A DNA stretch of 64,000 nt from Symsagittifera roscoffensis (lineage: Eukaryota; Xenacoelomorpha; Acoela; Convolutidae). The stretch is from the NCBI RefSeq assembly GCF_963678635.1, contig NC_087062.1, positions 60,863,584 to 60,927,583 on the forward strand, in the 5' to 3' direction. Made by a program: the position numbers and the translations under genes. The notes below the pieces were generated by a model. It did no database searches, was not told where the DNA came from, and worked only from the letters and a program-made list of their open reading frames with translations. This document shows positions 53,035 to 62,737 of the stretch, in pieces (position 1 is the stretch's first letter; each line of letters starts with the position of its first letter).

Positions 53035-54498
53035 TTAGCTTGGTATAAGGTAGCGATCGCTGTCAGGATCCTGGTACACCTCTCTGTCCAGATCCTTTGC
53101 CCGAGTTTCCACTAGTAGTGTGTGGATCGCTAGTTCTGACAGTTCTGATCCCGAGCTCGAGTTCCTGTCTGAATAGGTGTCCATTCCTGAGTTTCGGGAA
53201 TTGTCATCCGTTGAAGAGGTTGTGCTGGAGACTGCACGGTTCTCCAGATCATGTCTGTGCCTTCTTCGCATCCATCTGAACTCCCCGGACAAAACCTTGT
53301 TCTCTAGGTCCTGCTTTCCATCAGGAATTTTCTCGTCTATCTCAGACTCACCAGACAAATTTTCTTGTCCCGGGTGTTGATCTTGTGATCGCTGATTTTT
53401 CTCATCATTCGTCTCCCCGGACAAATAGTCTTGCAGCAGGTTTTGTTCTGCCTTTTCACCTTCCTTCTCTTGGTCCACAAAGGTGACGGTTTTCCTTCGC
53501 GTACTGCTCCCTTGTTGTTTCTGTTTGTAAAAAGTACTGGTTAAAATCTCGTGGGGTATTGGGGATACTAGTTGCTGAACTATTGTCCTACAATCCCTCT
53601 CGTTCTCTTCGTGCTGTCGTCTGGACGGCATGATCTTCACTTTCTCACTGACTGTTAGCGATGCCACTGCTGCTGTCCACTCGGGGTCATCTCTGGTCAC
53701 TTCTCTTTCTAACAATCCACCCAGCATCCGCATCACTTGCGGTGTGACTTGCACCGTTTTATCCAATAATGAGAGGCTGTTTATGTTCATGCGAGAGAGT
53801 TCATGCTGGACCAGATTCGAGCGCAGCAACAGGTCCAAGGGGACCGGGTCCTCTTTGGATAGGATCTTTATCTCGGCTGCTTTCTCTACAGGTAACTCAG
53901 GATACCCTGGAATTGGATGTCCAGACTTATCCAACCATCTCGTTAAGGTAAGCGCTTCATAAGTTTCTTTGTTCAGAAACGAGAATCCCTCCTTTATTTC
54001 CGCCTGATTGGCCTGCTTCTGCTCCAACCTTTCATAGAACTCAGTTTTCTTGCTGAGGCTGTCAGCATTTTGGTGTTTATCACGCATCCTATGTTCGATT
54101 ATCATATGGTAGCCATCCAATCTTACTATCCATCTACCAATATAACTCTGATCCATCGAGTAGGTATTCAACCAGGATAACGCTCTGTTGTCCACGCGTA
54201 ACTTGAAGGGAGCGCTCCCCAAGTATGCACGGTACTTTTTCACGAAGGTGACTACTGCAAACATTTCTGCCTTTGGTGCGCCGTATTTCATCTCTGTGTC
54301 ACTCAAGACCTTGCTGCCGTATGCAATGGGACGGAGAACTGTTCTTCCGTTCCATTCTTGCTCTTGATGCAAGATTCCTGAGATGGCCACTACCGATGCG
54401 TCTGTGTCAAGGACATACATGCCCTTTTCTGTAGGCATGCCTAGCACTGGCGCTTCGCACAGTTCCCGCTTTGTTCTCGAAAGCAACCTGTGCCTCAT
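53035..54498 (-). CDS. RNase H domain plus long acidic linker (487 residues)
   Basis: Residues about 20-140 form the RNase H of gypsy Pol: MYVLDTDASVVAISGIL (catalytic Asp), APKAEMFAVVTFVKKY (Glu) and LRVDNRALSWL (Asp), followed by a DKHQNADSLSK end. It removes RNA from RNA-DNA hybrids during reverse transcription. Residues about 190-487 are a hydrophilic, probably disordered region with three LSGE motifs (YLSGETND, NLSGESEI, VLSGEFRW) and Glu/Lys/Ser runs. Such a 300-residue insertion before integrase is unusual. The frame joins RT by a one-base shift near 54475. Confidence 0.85.
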   Translation of the reverse strand: MRHRLLSRTKRELCEAPVLGMPTEKGMYVLDTDASVVAISGILHQEQEWNGRTVLRPIAYGSKVLSDTEMKYGAPKAEMFAVVTFVKKYRAYLGSAPFKLRVDNRALSWLNTYSMDQSYIGRWIVRLDGYHMIIEHRMRDKHQNADSLSKKTEFYERLEQKQANQAEIKEGFSFLNKETYEALTLTRWLDKSGHPIPGYPELPVEKAAEIKILSKEDPVPLDLLLRSNLVQHELSRMNINSLSLLDKTVQVTPQVMRMLGGLLEREVTRDDPEWTAAVASLTVSEKVKIMPSRRQHEENERDCRTIVQQLVSPIPHEILTSTFYKQKQQGSSTRRKTVTFVDQEKEGEKAEQNLLQDYLSGETNDEKNQRSQDQHPGQENLSGESEIDEKIPDGKQDLENKVLSGEFRWMRRRHRHDLENRAVSSTTSSTDDNSRNSGMDTYSDRNSSSGSELSELAIHTLLVETRAKDLDREVYQDPDSDRYLIPS

Positions 54499-54577
54499 CG
54501 TTCCATTCGAACTTTTTCCCCTTGTTGCGCATCAGCTTCTGCATCGGATACACCTTGTCCGCATATCCTTTTATGAA

Positions 54578-54973
54578 TTACCAGTAGTAATTGGCAAACC
54601 CTAGGAAGCTCAGGAGCTGTGTGTCCGTTCTGGGAGCTTTCCATGTCAACACTGCTTCCACTGCTTCCGGGTCCGGCCTCACACCATGCCTATCCACCAT
54701 TCTTCCCAGGTACTTAATTGAAATCCTAAGCATTTCACATTTCGATGGTTTGCACTTCAATCCTGCTCTTTTCATGCATCCAAAGACCTCACCGAGCCTA
54801 TCAATGTGGTCTTCCACGGTCGGTGTCGCTATGACTACGTCATCCACGTAACACATCACGAGATTCCCGTACTTCTTGGTCACTCTCGTCAAAGCCTGAG
54901 CCATCAGTCTTTGAAAAGTGGCCGTTGCATTGCACAAGCCGAAGGGCATCCTCTTCCACTGGTACAATCCCAA
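54578..54973 (-). CDS. Reverse transcriptase, second half (palm catalytic YVDD)
   Basis: Contains RMPFGLCNATATFQRLMAQA (motif B), VMCYVDDVVIAT (motif C with both catalytic Asp), LKCKPSKCE and YLGRMVDRHG (motifs D/E), and LSFLGFANYYW at the start of the connection. It is in the same frame as the upstream segment, separated by a TAG at 54995-54997, and ends at a TAA at 54578-54580. Both are single nonsense codons inside one frame; the sibling relic at 4900-5360 reads through the first position. Confidence 0.9.
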   Translation of the reverse strand: MGLYQWKRMPFGLCNATATFQRLMAQALTRVTKKYGNLVMCYVDDVVIATPTVEDHIDRLGEVFGCMKRAGLKCKPSKCEMLRISIKYLGRMVDRHGVRPDPEAVEAVLTWKAPRTDTQLLSFLGFANYYW

Positions 54974-54994
54974 TTCGCACGCGAATCCGGTTTT

Positions 54995-55423
54995 CTATCT
55001 GTCCTTCTTCCGCAGAGGGACCTGCCAGAAGGCAGAACCTAAGTCCAATGTGGTGAAGAACTTGGCATCACCAAGCTTAGATAGGCTCTCGTCTATTCGC
55101 GGTATCGGGTTAGCATCTTTTATTGTTACCGCGTTCAAGTAACGAAAGTCGCAACAAAATCTCAGCTGCCCCCCTTTCTTTTTCGCCATTACTACCCCGT
55201 AAGCCCATGGCAATTTCGAGGGTTCTATCATGTCGTATTCAAGCAACATTTCTATTTCCGCTCGGCACGCTTCCGATTTGTGTGGCGTCATTCGTCTTGC
55301 GCCTTCCCTATGGGGAACGGTGCCCTCTTCAAGTTCGATTTCGTGTTCGACGAAATTACAGCAACCGATATCCGCCTTATGTTTTGAAAATACATCTGCG
55401 TTCCGATTTAGGAGGTCCCGCAA
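54995..55423 (-). CDS. Reverse transcriptase, first half (fingers and motif A)
   Basis: LNRNADVFSKHK, then EHEIELEEGTVPHREGARRM and MIEPSKLPWAYGVVMAKKK lead to LRFCCDFRYLNAVT and AKFFTTLDLGSAFWQVPL, with the motif A Asp. This is the standard order of a Ty3/gypsy RT. The upstream frame (56130-55408) overlaps it, and the crossover lies near 55430, so one frameshift separates linker and RT. It ends at the TAG at 54995. Confidence 0.9.
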   Translation of the reverse strand: MRDLLNRNADVFSKHKADIGCCNFVEHEIELEEGTVPHREGARRMTPHKSEACRAEIEMLLEYDMIEPSKLPWAYGVVMAKKKGGQLRFCCDFRYLNAVTIKDANPIPRIDESLSKLGDAKFFTTLDLGSAFWQVPLRKKDR

Positions 55424-56130
55424 TTTTCGAAATCTCCCTCACCTATTTTTCCTTTTAAATGTTCTATCTCTGGCAAAACCGGTTTGTCAGATTCTAGTTC
55501 ATATGACGAGGGGCGTTCCGGAAAAGTCGAGCAGCTTGATAAACCGTCGTCCGTTTCGGATTTCATTGAAAACAATTTATGAATAGATTTTAATTCATTA
55601 ATCCTCTTTAAAATTTTATCTTTATTGGCATGATAAGGACAGTCTTTCACACTGTGTTTCTTCAAGTTTTGTGTCTCCTCATAGTCGGTCCTCATCGGTA
55701 AAGCGTAACCAAGCTTCTTTCCACGCTGGATTGAAACCGTGGTGTCCAGTGTGTTCAATAACACACTGACACACAGTCCGTTTCGCGTTACCGAGAAGCT
55801 CCGGCCTAAAATCACCGAACTCTGACTATTTGGATTTAGTACTAAGCAAACCTGTTTACTATCACTTAACGAATTCATATTTCTCATTCTAAAAATTGCC
55901 ACCACAGCTTGTCCTGGCTGTAGTTTTACCTTTCTATCTAAAAAAATTGGTACCTTGTTTTCGTCTGTTATTATCCTATTAATTGGTCTCTTAACATACT
56001 TCCGGTCCGGGTTTCTAATCCGTATCAGACCGTTGTTCAAGTCAATCATCACGTCAAAATTCCTGATAAAATCTCTGCCCAAGATGAATTGGTCGGCGTC
56101 GTCCAAATTCTCTACCACCAGGAAGCTCAT
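55408..56130 (-). CDS. Protease C-terminal half and protease-RT linker (240 residues)
   Basis: Starts with SFLVVENLDDADQFILGRDF and FDVMIDLNNGLIRI, the C-terminal half of a retropepsin (ILG.DF......ID...G.I). About 200 residues of linker follow, with Ser/Glu-rich parts (SSCSTFPERPSSYELESDKP). It is in frame with the active-site segment upstream, broken only by a TGA at 56146-56148. The sibling relics have a sense codon there. Confidence 0.8.
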   Translation of the reverse strand: MSFLVVENLDDADQFILGRDFIRNFDVMIDLNNGLIRIRNPDRKYVKRPINRIITDENKVPIFLDRKVKLQPGQAVVAIFRMRNMNSLSDSKQVCLVLNPNSQSSVILGRSFSVTRNGLCVSVLLNTLDTTVSIQRGKKLGYALPMRTDYEETQNLKKHSVKDCPYHANKDKILKRINELKSIHKLFSMKSETDDGLSSCSTFPERPSSYELESDKPVLPEIEHLKGKIGEGDFENCGTS

Positions 56131-56145
56131 CCAAAGATCCCGTCC

Positions 56146-56766
56146 TCACATGTGGAGGACCGTTATTGGTGTTCTTCCGGCTACGTAAATAGCTCCTCGA
56201 TTGGCGGCGGCCAGTCGGAGATTCGTTGGAATTAGATCTTCCCGCGTGAAGCCCATTCTTTCCCAAGTTTTTATCGGCATCACACTCACTACCGCTCCTG
56301 TGTCCAGAAGCCCTGTGACTCCGATTTTTGTTCCGTTGGTGTCGAGCAGGTGTGCGGTCACATCTGCTTCATACCCAATGTGTACTGCGTCTTCTTCCAT
56401 CATGGCGTCATGGCCTATCCTGCGGACTTTGAGTTCCTCCTCACCCAAATAGATCTGCCCCATTTGGTCATCATCTGTTGTTACATAAGTCCTGGTGTAG
56501 ATACTGATTCCATCCACGTTCAGCATCACTTGATACGGCCCATAGACCTCTAGGTAGCGTCCATGAAGTTTCTTCATGCGAGGGCCACCCGTTGTTAGTA
56601 GTGCTCGCACAGCTCTCGACTCAGTGCGTGGCTCCATCTGCCTCAGACAATCTGCATATGTGTCCAAATGCATCAAAGTGAACTCGGATGGTTCGCTCAG
56701 ATTTCTGATTACCTGATGTCCGGCCACTGAGATTATCGACTGTATTTTGCTTCCTTGTGGCACCAT
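56146..56766 (-). CDS. Aspartic protease, active-site half (206 residues)
   Basis: VTGLLDTGAVVSVMPIKTWE (DTGA at about 155-158) is the retropepsin active site, followed by the substrate-flap region. The preceding 150 residues link nucleocapsid to protease. The upstream Gag-side frame overlaps it. The shift is explained by the CATGCATG at about 56765-56772, where the sibling relics have a single short version, so a four-base duplication likely caused it. Confidence 0.85.
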   Translation of the reverse strand: MVPQGSKIQSIISVAGHQVIRNLSEPSEFTLMHLDTYADCLRQMEPRTESRAVRALLTTGGPRMKKLHGRYLEVYGPYQVMLNVDGISIYTRTYVTTDDDQMGQIYLGEEELKVRRIGHDAMMEEDAVHIGYEADVTAHLLDTNGTKIGVTGLLDTGAVVSVMPIKTWERMGFTREDLIPTNLRLAAANRGAIYVAGRTPITVLHM

Positions 56767-57589
56767 GCATGCCGAACCTCTGACCGGAGATCACATTAAG
56801 TTTCATGCTCAAACTGCTTGGTGCTTTAGTCTCCTCGACCTCCGTTGCTTCGAAGGTATTCAGTTGCTCCTGTAGTTTCTCATTCTCCAGTTCAAGTTTC
56901 ACTTTTTGTTCGATCTCTTTCGTCACCAGTTCCTGCTGCACTCTATTTAGAGCATCCCTCGCGGCTGCCCTATAATCGATCTTGAAGTCATCAGCCGCAG
57001 TTGCTGGTTCCGTTTCACGTGTCTCCTCTGTTACTGCTTGCATTTTCTTTGCCGCCAGCTCTTGAGGTTTATCCTTTCTGCGTGCCTCCGCTTCACTCAA
57101 AAGGCGAGCCTTGCTGGCTTTCACTCCTGACAAAGCTTCTTCATGTCTTGGATGCTTGATGTCTGCCACTGCATCCCAGAATTGCAGACAATCTGATTTA
57201 AAATGACCTTCCAAGTTGCAAAAGAAACACCTTGGGCCGAATTTCGCAATTACTCCTCTCATGAAATCCTCATGGTCCAATTCTGACGCATCTTTGTCCT
57301 CGAGGCTAAAGCCTATTGCTTTCACGCCTTGTTTGTAAGTTGGGCATGCTGACACATGATGGTCCGTTGAACTGCAATTGGCACAAGAGCGTCTCTTGTC
57401 CATATCATTCCTCGGTTTGTACCAAATGTTCCCTTGGTTTGCTGGTCCGTTGTTAAAATTGCCATAATTGTTTTTGTAGTATCCAGATCTCGAAGGAGGT
57501 TTCAACAAAAGATACTCTTTTGACTTGAGCCTCAACTCCTCTGGTGTTGGCGCATTGGTTGATAGTTGTGTGTAATGCGTTGCTAGCAT
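56621..57589 (-). CDS. Nucleocapsid region with two zinc knuckles (322-residue open segment)
   Basis: Two CCHC knuckles of the C-x2-C-x4-H-x4-C type lie at residues 69-82 (CANCSSTDHHVSAC) and 121-134 (CFFCNLEGHFKSDC), 38 residues apart. The C-terminal half is a Lys/Glu-rich helical region (KEIEQKVKLELENEKLQEQL). The knuckles bind genomic RNA for packaging. It follows Gag in the same frame after a TAA at 57599-57601, where the sibling relics have a Glu codon, so this stop is a lesion and not a programmed one. The last about 45 residues are read past the frameshift at about 56768. Confidence 0.85.
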   Translation of the reverse strand: MLATHYTQLSTNAPTPEELRLKSKEYLLLKPPSRSGYYKNNYGNFNNGPANQGNIWYKPRNDMDKRRSCANCSSTDHHVSACPTYKQGVKAIGFSLEDKDASELDHEDFMRGVIAKFGPRCFFCNLEGHFKSDCLQFWDAVADIKHPRHEEALSGVKASKARLLSEAEARRKDKPQELAAKKMQAVTEETRETEPATAADDFKIDYRAAARDALNRVQQELVTKEIEQKVKLELENEKLQEQLNTFEATEVEETKAPSSLSMKLNVISGQRFGMHGATRKQNTVDNLSGRTSGNQKSERTIRVHFDAFGHICRLSEADGATH

Positions 57590-57598
57590 CGTTTGAAG

Positions 57599-59785
57599 TT
57601 AATCATTCTTCACACCATCGATGAATTTTGAGGCTACGGCCAGGTTCATTCTTCGGTTTGACTCATCCGGTTGGCTGCGTCTTCTCAGCATTTCCAAGTC
57701 ATCGAGAAACTTGTCTATCGTTTCATCTTCTCGTTGCCTCCGTTTCTCGAAGCGCATCATCGCTTGGTGCCCCTGCACCCCTGATCCGAAACGGTTTAAC
57801 AAGATTTCGAAGATTTTCTCAGCTGTGTCACGCTGATTTTGCTTCTTGGCCATGACACAGTTCAGGGCTGTCCCTTCCAAGTTGCTGGTGAGCGCACTGC
57901 ATTCCTGTCTCTCCGACAAGTCCTCTTCCTCGAAATGCAGCTTCATTACCTCTATCCAGGTATCAATACAGCCATCAGATTCATCTTTATAGCATCTTGG
58001 TTTCTTAAAGACTCTTCTGGACTTCTCACTGCGTTCATTGGTTCTGGATAACCTTGTAAGGAATGTCTCCAAAGACCTGTTTGGGGGTTCAAATGCTGTG
58101 GCCATTGCCGTAGCATCCCTTGAGTGTCCCGCCTGAGTGTCCTCACACCTTGTCAAAGGCTCTGTATGCGGTGCATCCCTGCAATCCGAATCGCCGTGAG
58201 TGTTTACCGCTTGGCCCACATGACTCCTCCCCGGGCTTGCATGCCCCCTGTTACGGGAATCACTTCTCCCAGTCGCATGTGTGCCTTGCGTTGGTCGTTC
58301 ATTAGAGGTCTGTCTGTTCCCCGTTGAACTTGTTCTACTGTTCGGGCCCCATGTTCCATTACCCCTTGTGGCATAGCCTGATGAACTGCCCCTGCCTCTA
58401 GTGGATCCATACGTCTTCCTCTTTTGATGTTCATTGAAGTTCAACCTCGGCTCCCTGCTGGGACCTCCCGAGTTCGGTTCTCCTTCTTTTGGTCCACTCT
58501 TGCTGCTTAGTAACCCGTCCAACCTATCCATCATAGCCTGAGTTCGCCTCTCCATCATCGCTTCTATCTTTGTGTCAAGAGTCCCAAGAGACTGCTCTTG
58601 CTGAATTCTTAACTTCTCCATGTCGTCTCTTAAGCGTAACTCTCGCTGTTCCGCTTCTCTTGTCATTCGCGACAAGTTCTTCGCCAGATGCTCGTCCGTT
58701 TTTTCTTTCAAGCGTTTTTCGCTCCTGCCAACTTCTTGTCTATTGCGGTTTATTTCTTCCCGCAGACTCTCTCTTTCAATGTGAACTGCCCTTTCTAGTT
58801 CAATCATTCTTATGGACATCTGTTCATTTTGTTCTCCTAAACTGTCCACTATGTTGTTTAAGGCTTCTTCTACTGCTGCCCCGTTATCCACGAGTAGCGT
58901 CACCAGTGGCGGTGTAACCCTGTCAGTCCCAGGTAGCTTCGTGCTGGTCGAGATCCGGGCCTTGACTCTCTGCCCCGACGTCTTTTCATTATCTACCTCA
59001 GGATCCGCCAATGCGTTGCCTAGCCCTCTGTTTCTACTCTCTCCAGTTTTCAGCTCTGAACTTGTCATAATCGCGAAGTCTCTTGACTGGCCCGGTGTGT
59101 TTACCTCTTTGCTTATCGTTCTCACTACACCAAATTTGTCCATGGTTCCAGTCTCTCTTCCGACGTATGCCTCATTCTCCTGGGTCCAACTATTGAGGCT
59201 GACTTGAGACCCAAAGTCCACTTGCTCTTCTTCGTCCTCCTCCTCCTGGGATTCACCTTCATTTCCTTCGCCCCCTCCCATGGTGAATGGAAAGATGTTT
59301 CCTAAGGTGTTCCTCATTCTTTCTGAGAACGATGATGACGTTGTTTGTTTCTCAGTTCCGCCTGCCATCATAGTGTTGTCTGTTGGAGATCTTCTAGTTG
59401 CCGCTATTTCAGTTGAGATGTCGGACAGTTCCGACATCTCCTCTCGATCCAATGTCCCGGTGGAAGTGGCAAAATCATGGCCTTGTTCTACCGGAGTAGA
59501 TTCACTCGCCAGCCTTCTTCCTCTCCCATCCAGTCCATGTACTTCCTGGTTGTCATTCATGACTTGGTCTGTATTGACCTCCACTACCAACATTTCTTTT
59601 CTCTCTTCTGAGGTCTTCTGACTTCTCGTTTCAACCATTCTGCCTGAAACCGTCTCCCCTTTGTCGGTCCGGGCTCGTTTGATCCAATCCACAAAAGGAT
59701 CGGTCATCGTTTTTCTTTGCTTCTCAGGTATGAATTTCCTAGAGCTATTACCTCGTTTAGGTATCCTTGACTTGTCTAGACTCAT
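57599..59785 (-). CDS. Gag, N-terminal to capsid domains (728 residues)
   Basis: Starts at an ATG after the 3-kb leader. Residues 1-300 are acidic and disordered. Residues about 310-430 are a long coiled coil (RMIELERAVHIERESLREEI onward). Residues about 430-560 are Ser/Gly/Arg-rich (REPRLNFNEHQKRKTYGSTR region). Residues about 565-728 are a gypsy-type capsid domain with RVFKKPRCYKDESDGCIDTW, EGTALNCVMAKK, ILLNRFG and FLDDLEMLRRRSQ. Gag forms the particle that packages the RNA. A typical gypsy Gag is 300-450 residues, so this one is long because of its N-terminal half. The frame itself has no break until the TAA at 57599. Confidence 0.9.
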   Translation of the reverse strand: MSLDKSRIPKRGNSSRKFIPEKQRKTMTDPFVDWIKRARTDKGETVSGRMVETRSQKTSEERKEMLVVEVNTDQVMNDNQEVHGLDGRGRRLASESTPVEQGHDFATSTGTLDREEMSELSDISTEIAATRRSPTDNTMMAGGTEKQTTSSSFSERMRNTLGNIFPFTMGGGEGNEGESQEEEDEEEQVDFGSQVSLNSWTQENEAYVGRETGTMDKFGVVRTISKEVNTPGQSRDFAIMTSSELKTGESRNRGLGNALADPEVDNEKTSGQRVKARISTSTKLPGTDRVTPPLVTLLVDNGAAVEEALNNIVDSLGEQNEQMSIRMIELERAVHIERESLREEINRNRQEVGRSEKRLKEKTDEHLAKNLSRMTREAEQRELRLRDDMEKLRIQQEQSLGTLDTKIEAMMERRTQAMMDRLDGLLSSKSGPKEGEPNSGGPSREPRLNFNEHQKRKTYGSTRGRGSSSGYATRGNGTWGPNSRTSSTGNRQTSNERPTQGTHATGRSDSRNRGHASPGRSHVGQAVNTHGDSDCRDAPHTEPLTRCEDTQAGHSRDATAMATAFEPPNRSLETFLTRLSRTNERSEKSRRVFKKPRCYKDESDGCIDTWIEVMKLHFEEEDLSERQECSALTSNLEGTALNCVMAKKQNQRDTAEKIFEILLNRFGSGVQGHQAMMRFEKRRQREDETIDKFLDDLEMLRRRSQPDESNRRMNLAVASKFIDGVKND

Positions 59786-60566
59786 TCTCTATTTGTCACT
59801 TCTTAATGCCTATACACTTAATTCGATTGCTAGTGATCTTATAGTTTGACTACCAATAATAATGACACAACACAATAAATTTCACAAGATTCTATAAAAT
59901 AGTGACCACGAATCCTTGTATGTTATCAGAGTACAGTTTGTATATAATTTATTCACACTAACCGATTATCGGTCGTAAGATTTGGAAACTAGCACAATAT
60001 GATGTTATCAGTCAATTTAAAAGATAGTGTACTCACTACCCAATCAAGCACAGTTTATGTTGATTTAAAATCAAAAACAAAAAAAATATATAATGACAGA
60101 ATATGTATGCCTCTATGAAAAAACATATGTGTATTGTACTTTTAGTCGTTCGCAGTACAATAGTCGAACTCGTCTTTTAAAGAAAAAGCTTTCCCTGCTC
60201 GGTGCTGCACCAAACAGACAAAACTTTGAAGGCAGTAATTTTCTCAAGTGGGCGTCTATTGCACCCACCGAGTACTGTGTTACCTATCTGCCTTCGGACT
60301 GCCCGAGCTAGACCTACTAAAATCCTCAGGGCAGTCACTTTTTCACAAAAACGTATTATGTTACAATCCACACCAATGAATCACGCTCTTTTTAGTTTAG
60401 ACTTAGTGTCGCAAATATCCGAGTTCGGACCTGTTTTGTTTTGGTCTGGTTCTTATTGAAAGGCAAGTTACCAGTGCAGTCACTGACTCCTAGCCTGTCT
60501 GCTAATAACCTAATACCTCTCACTTTAATCTTTCTTCCGTCTACCTAAGTCCTTTAATAAAATAAT

Positions 60567-60840
60567 ACCCCTCCGGATTGGCACAAATAGGACCCTTCCG
60601 GACTAACAAAATCTAGACCCCTCCGGATTGGGACCCCTCTGAGTTAGTTAATATAAGACCCCTCCGGATTTGGACCCCTCCGAATTAGCAACTTTAAGAC
60701 CCCTCCGGATTCGGACCCCTCTTAATTTGAAAAAAAAATTTTGACCCCTCCGGATTGGGAGCCCTCCGGTTTTGTAAAAGTAGCTTTTCGGAGATCTCCT
60801 TCTTTCAACCTATGCCCCTCCGGATACGTTTTCCGATGCT
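60567..60840 (-). repeat. CCCCTCCGGATT degenerate tandem repeats in the leader
   Basis: About ten imperfect units of roughly 20-35 bases, each with (G)ACCCCTCCGGATT or a close variant, separated by short A/T-rich spacers. The core TCCGGA is palindromic. Related tracts lie at 10474-10603 and 22095-22224. Confidence 0.85.
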
Positions 60841-62710
60841 ATTTTGCTTTTTTGATTAACTAGGAAGGGTATGTAGACCCTTCCGGATTGAAGTTAAGCC
60901 TCTTATTTGACAATTCACGCTAACGGTGAAGGGTCTTATCGCTCGCCTAACTTCGGCTCGATTAAGGTTTTGCTGTGCCTTTAGCCTTCCCTTTTCGTCT
61001 AGAACAGCCTAAAGTTACTTTATTCAACCGCTCTTACCTTTTGGTAGGGGTATAAGGGCTTTTCTAAAAAAAAATTATAAAACATGAAGGGTCTACCCTC
61101 CAAATTGGTGAATTTGCTAAAAACAATATCAAAAAATTTTCACGCTTACTTTTTCGAAAAACTTTTGTCCCTATCAGTAAGCTCAGCTAATTTCTGATCT
61201 ATTGATACCAAGATCAACTCGATATGCCCAGTTGTTCCAAAGTTATTAACCAAAACGTCTTTTTTCTAAAGTCAAAAAATTTGTCTCTTATAGGTTCCGC
61301 CTAACTTTTTCCGCAATTTTGTTCTTTTCGACCCAAAAATTATTGATCCGAGCTCAGAAGGCCTATACTCTTCTAGTTCAATGCAAAAGAACCGATCTAA
61401 AACGCTTTAGTTGAAAAAATTTGCGAAAAACCATGCTACCTGTACCCCTCCGGATTGATGAATCCACCAAATCAAACACGTTAAGTTCGATTTCTCCGCA
61501 ACCCGGAAGGCTTTAAGGGTAGCGGGTTTTAAAACTTGTAGATTCACTAGTGGAAGTTGTCCGAACAACTATTTTTACTGTTCTAACTCAAAAATTTCAA
61601 AAAATTTTCTGATTTTATAGTGTTTCGTATTATCACAAATCGCGAAAATTCGGTTTTCGGTAACAAAATAGTTCCAACCACTTCTGAAGTAAACTTAACC
61701 GGTTCTATCTATTATAGTAGTGCAGTTACGATGTAACACACTAACTTAGCGCTTTTTTCCGTTTCAAAAAAATATCGATATCTCAAAAATCGCGACTTGT
61801 GGGGGGATCAAAATATCGCTATTTTGACCCTAAAAACCGGTCTGCTTTCTGTGTTTTTCACTGAAAAACGGTATAAGAGTATTAATATAGGCTAAATAAG
61901 TAATAATCTTAGTAATACTATACCCCTCCGGGTTTGTTTAATATCCGAATTAAGGTGCTTAACTCGGATATTCGCAGTTCGGTGAAGGGTCACTACAGTG
62001 CAGCACTGTCGGGCCCCCCCACAGATTACTATCTTACTTTTTGTACCAAAAGGGATACAAAACTTGTTAACGATACCCAACAGTCGATTCTTGTTGTCGT
62101 TGAGCCCCTTCTTGTTGCTCCTTGTACTGCTTGCCGGATCAGTCTTCTCCCAAGACCCTTCCGAATTGAGCGCAAATCAGCTTACCCTTCCGGATTGAGC
62201 GCAATTTATCATTAACGTGCTTAAATGCTCAAATAACCCTACAGTACAAGCCTCACAAACGGGCTAAAAAAATGATCGGAACAATCTTGACTGATATAAA
62301 TGCCTGTAACAACAATATATCTATCAACAACAAACGGGAGGGTCGGATCACATCTTGTCTGGGGGGATGATTTCTACTGATTTGGTTTTTTCGGTTATTT
62401 TTTTATGTTTTTTGTTTTTCTTGGGTACTATACTACTTTTTCTTTGGTTTTATATATATCTTTAAGTATTTTTGGTCACGAAACGCCCAGGGAACGACGG
62501 GACCGCGAATCCCCCCACCCTTCCTGGTTCGTGAATTTTCGGTCTTTAACTAGGTTAAAAAGCTATTCACGGTAATCCGGAAGGCTTCCGCGTTCCGAAC
62601 TACCCTTCCGACCCGGCGGTTTAGGCCTACTAAAGGCGTTAATGTGAGCATCCGCTCGGCGCGGAGTGCTCGTTAACGGTTCTGCCGGTCATGATGTTAA
62701 AAAAGAATAA

Positions 62711-62725
62711 CACCCAGGAGCGCCA
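62711..62725 (-). promoter_or_regulatory. Candidate primer-binding site
   Basis: On the minus strand, 12 bases after the 5' LTR, the sequence TGGCGCTCCTGGGTG starts with TGG, the complement of a tRNA CCA end. The offset is larger than usual and I could not name the tRNA, so this is tentative. Confidence 0.3.
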
Positions 62726-62737
62726 TAAAAACATCTA

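Larger units (their letters stand above)
59786..62737 (-). other. Leader (5' untranslated region) of the giant element, 3 kb
   Basis: No coding signal between the 5' LTR and gag. It contains the CCCCTCCGGATT repeat tract at 60567-60840, isolated CCTCCGGAT and CCTTCCGGA elements elsewhere, and a hairpin GGATT-GATG-AATCC at 61452-61465. Much of it is colinear with the leader of the tandem-array relics. It is far longer than usual leaders of a few hundred bases. Confidence 0.75.

Noticed and set aside
54578-57601. Programmed readthrough or selenocysteine at the stops in gag-pol
   Set aside because: The stops are of all three kinds, lie inside conserved domains, and for three of them the sibling relics have sense codons at the same place. 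They are lesions.
60567-60840. CRISPR-like regular repeat
   Set aside because: Units are degenerate with irregular short spacers in a eukaryotic retroelement leader. There are no cas genes and no uniform repeat length.
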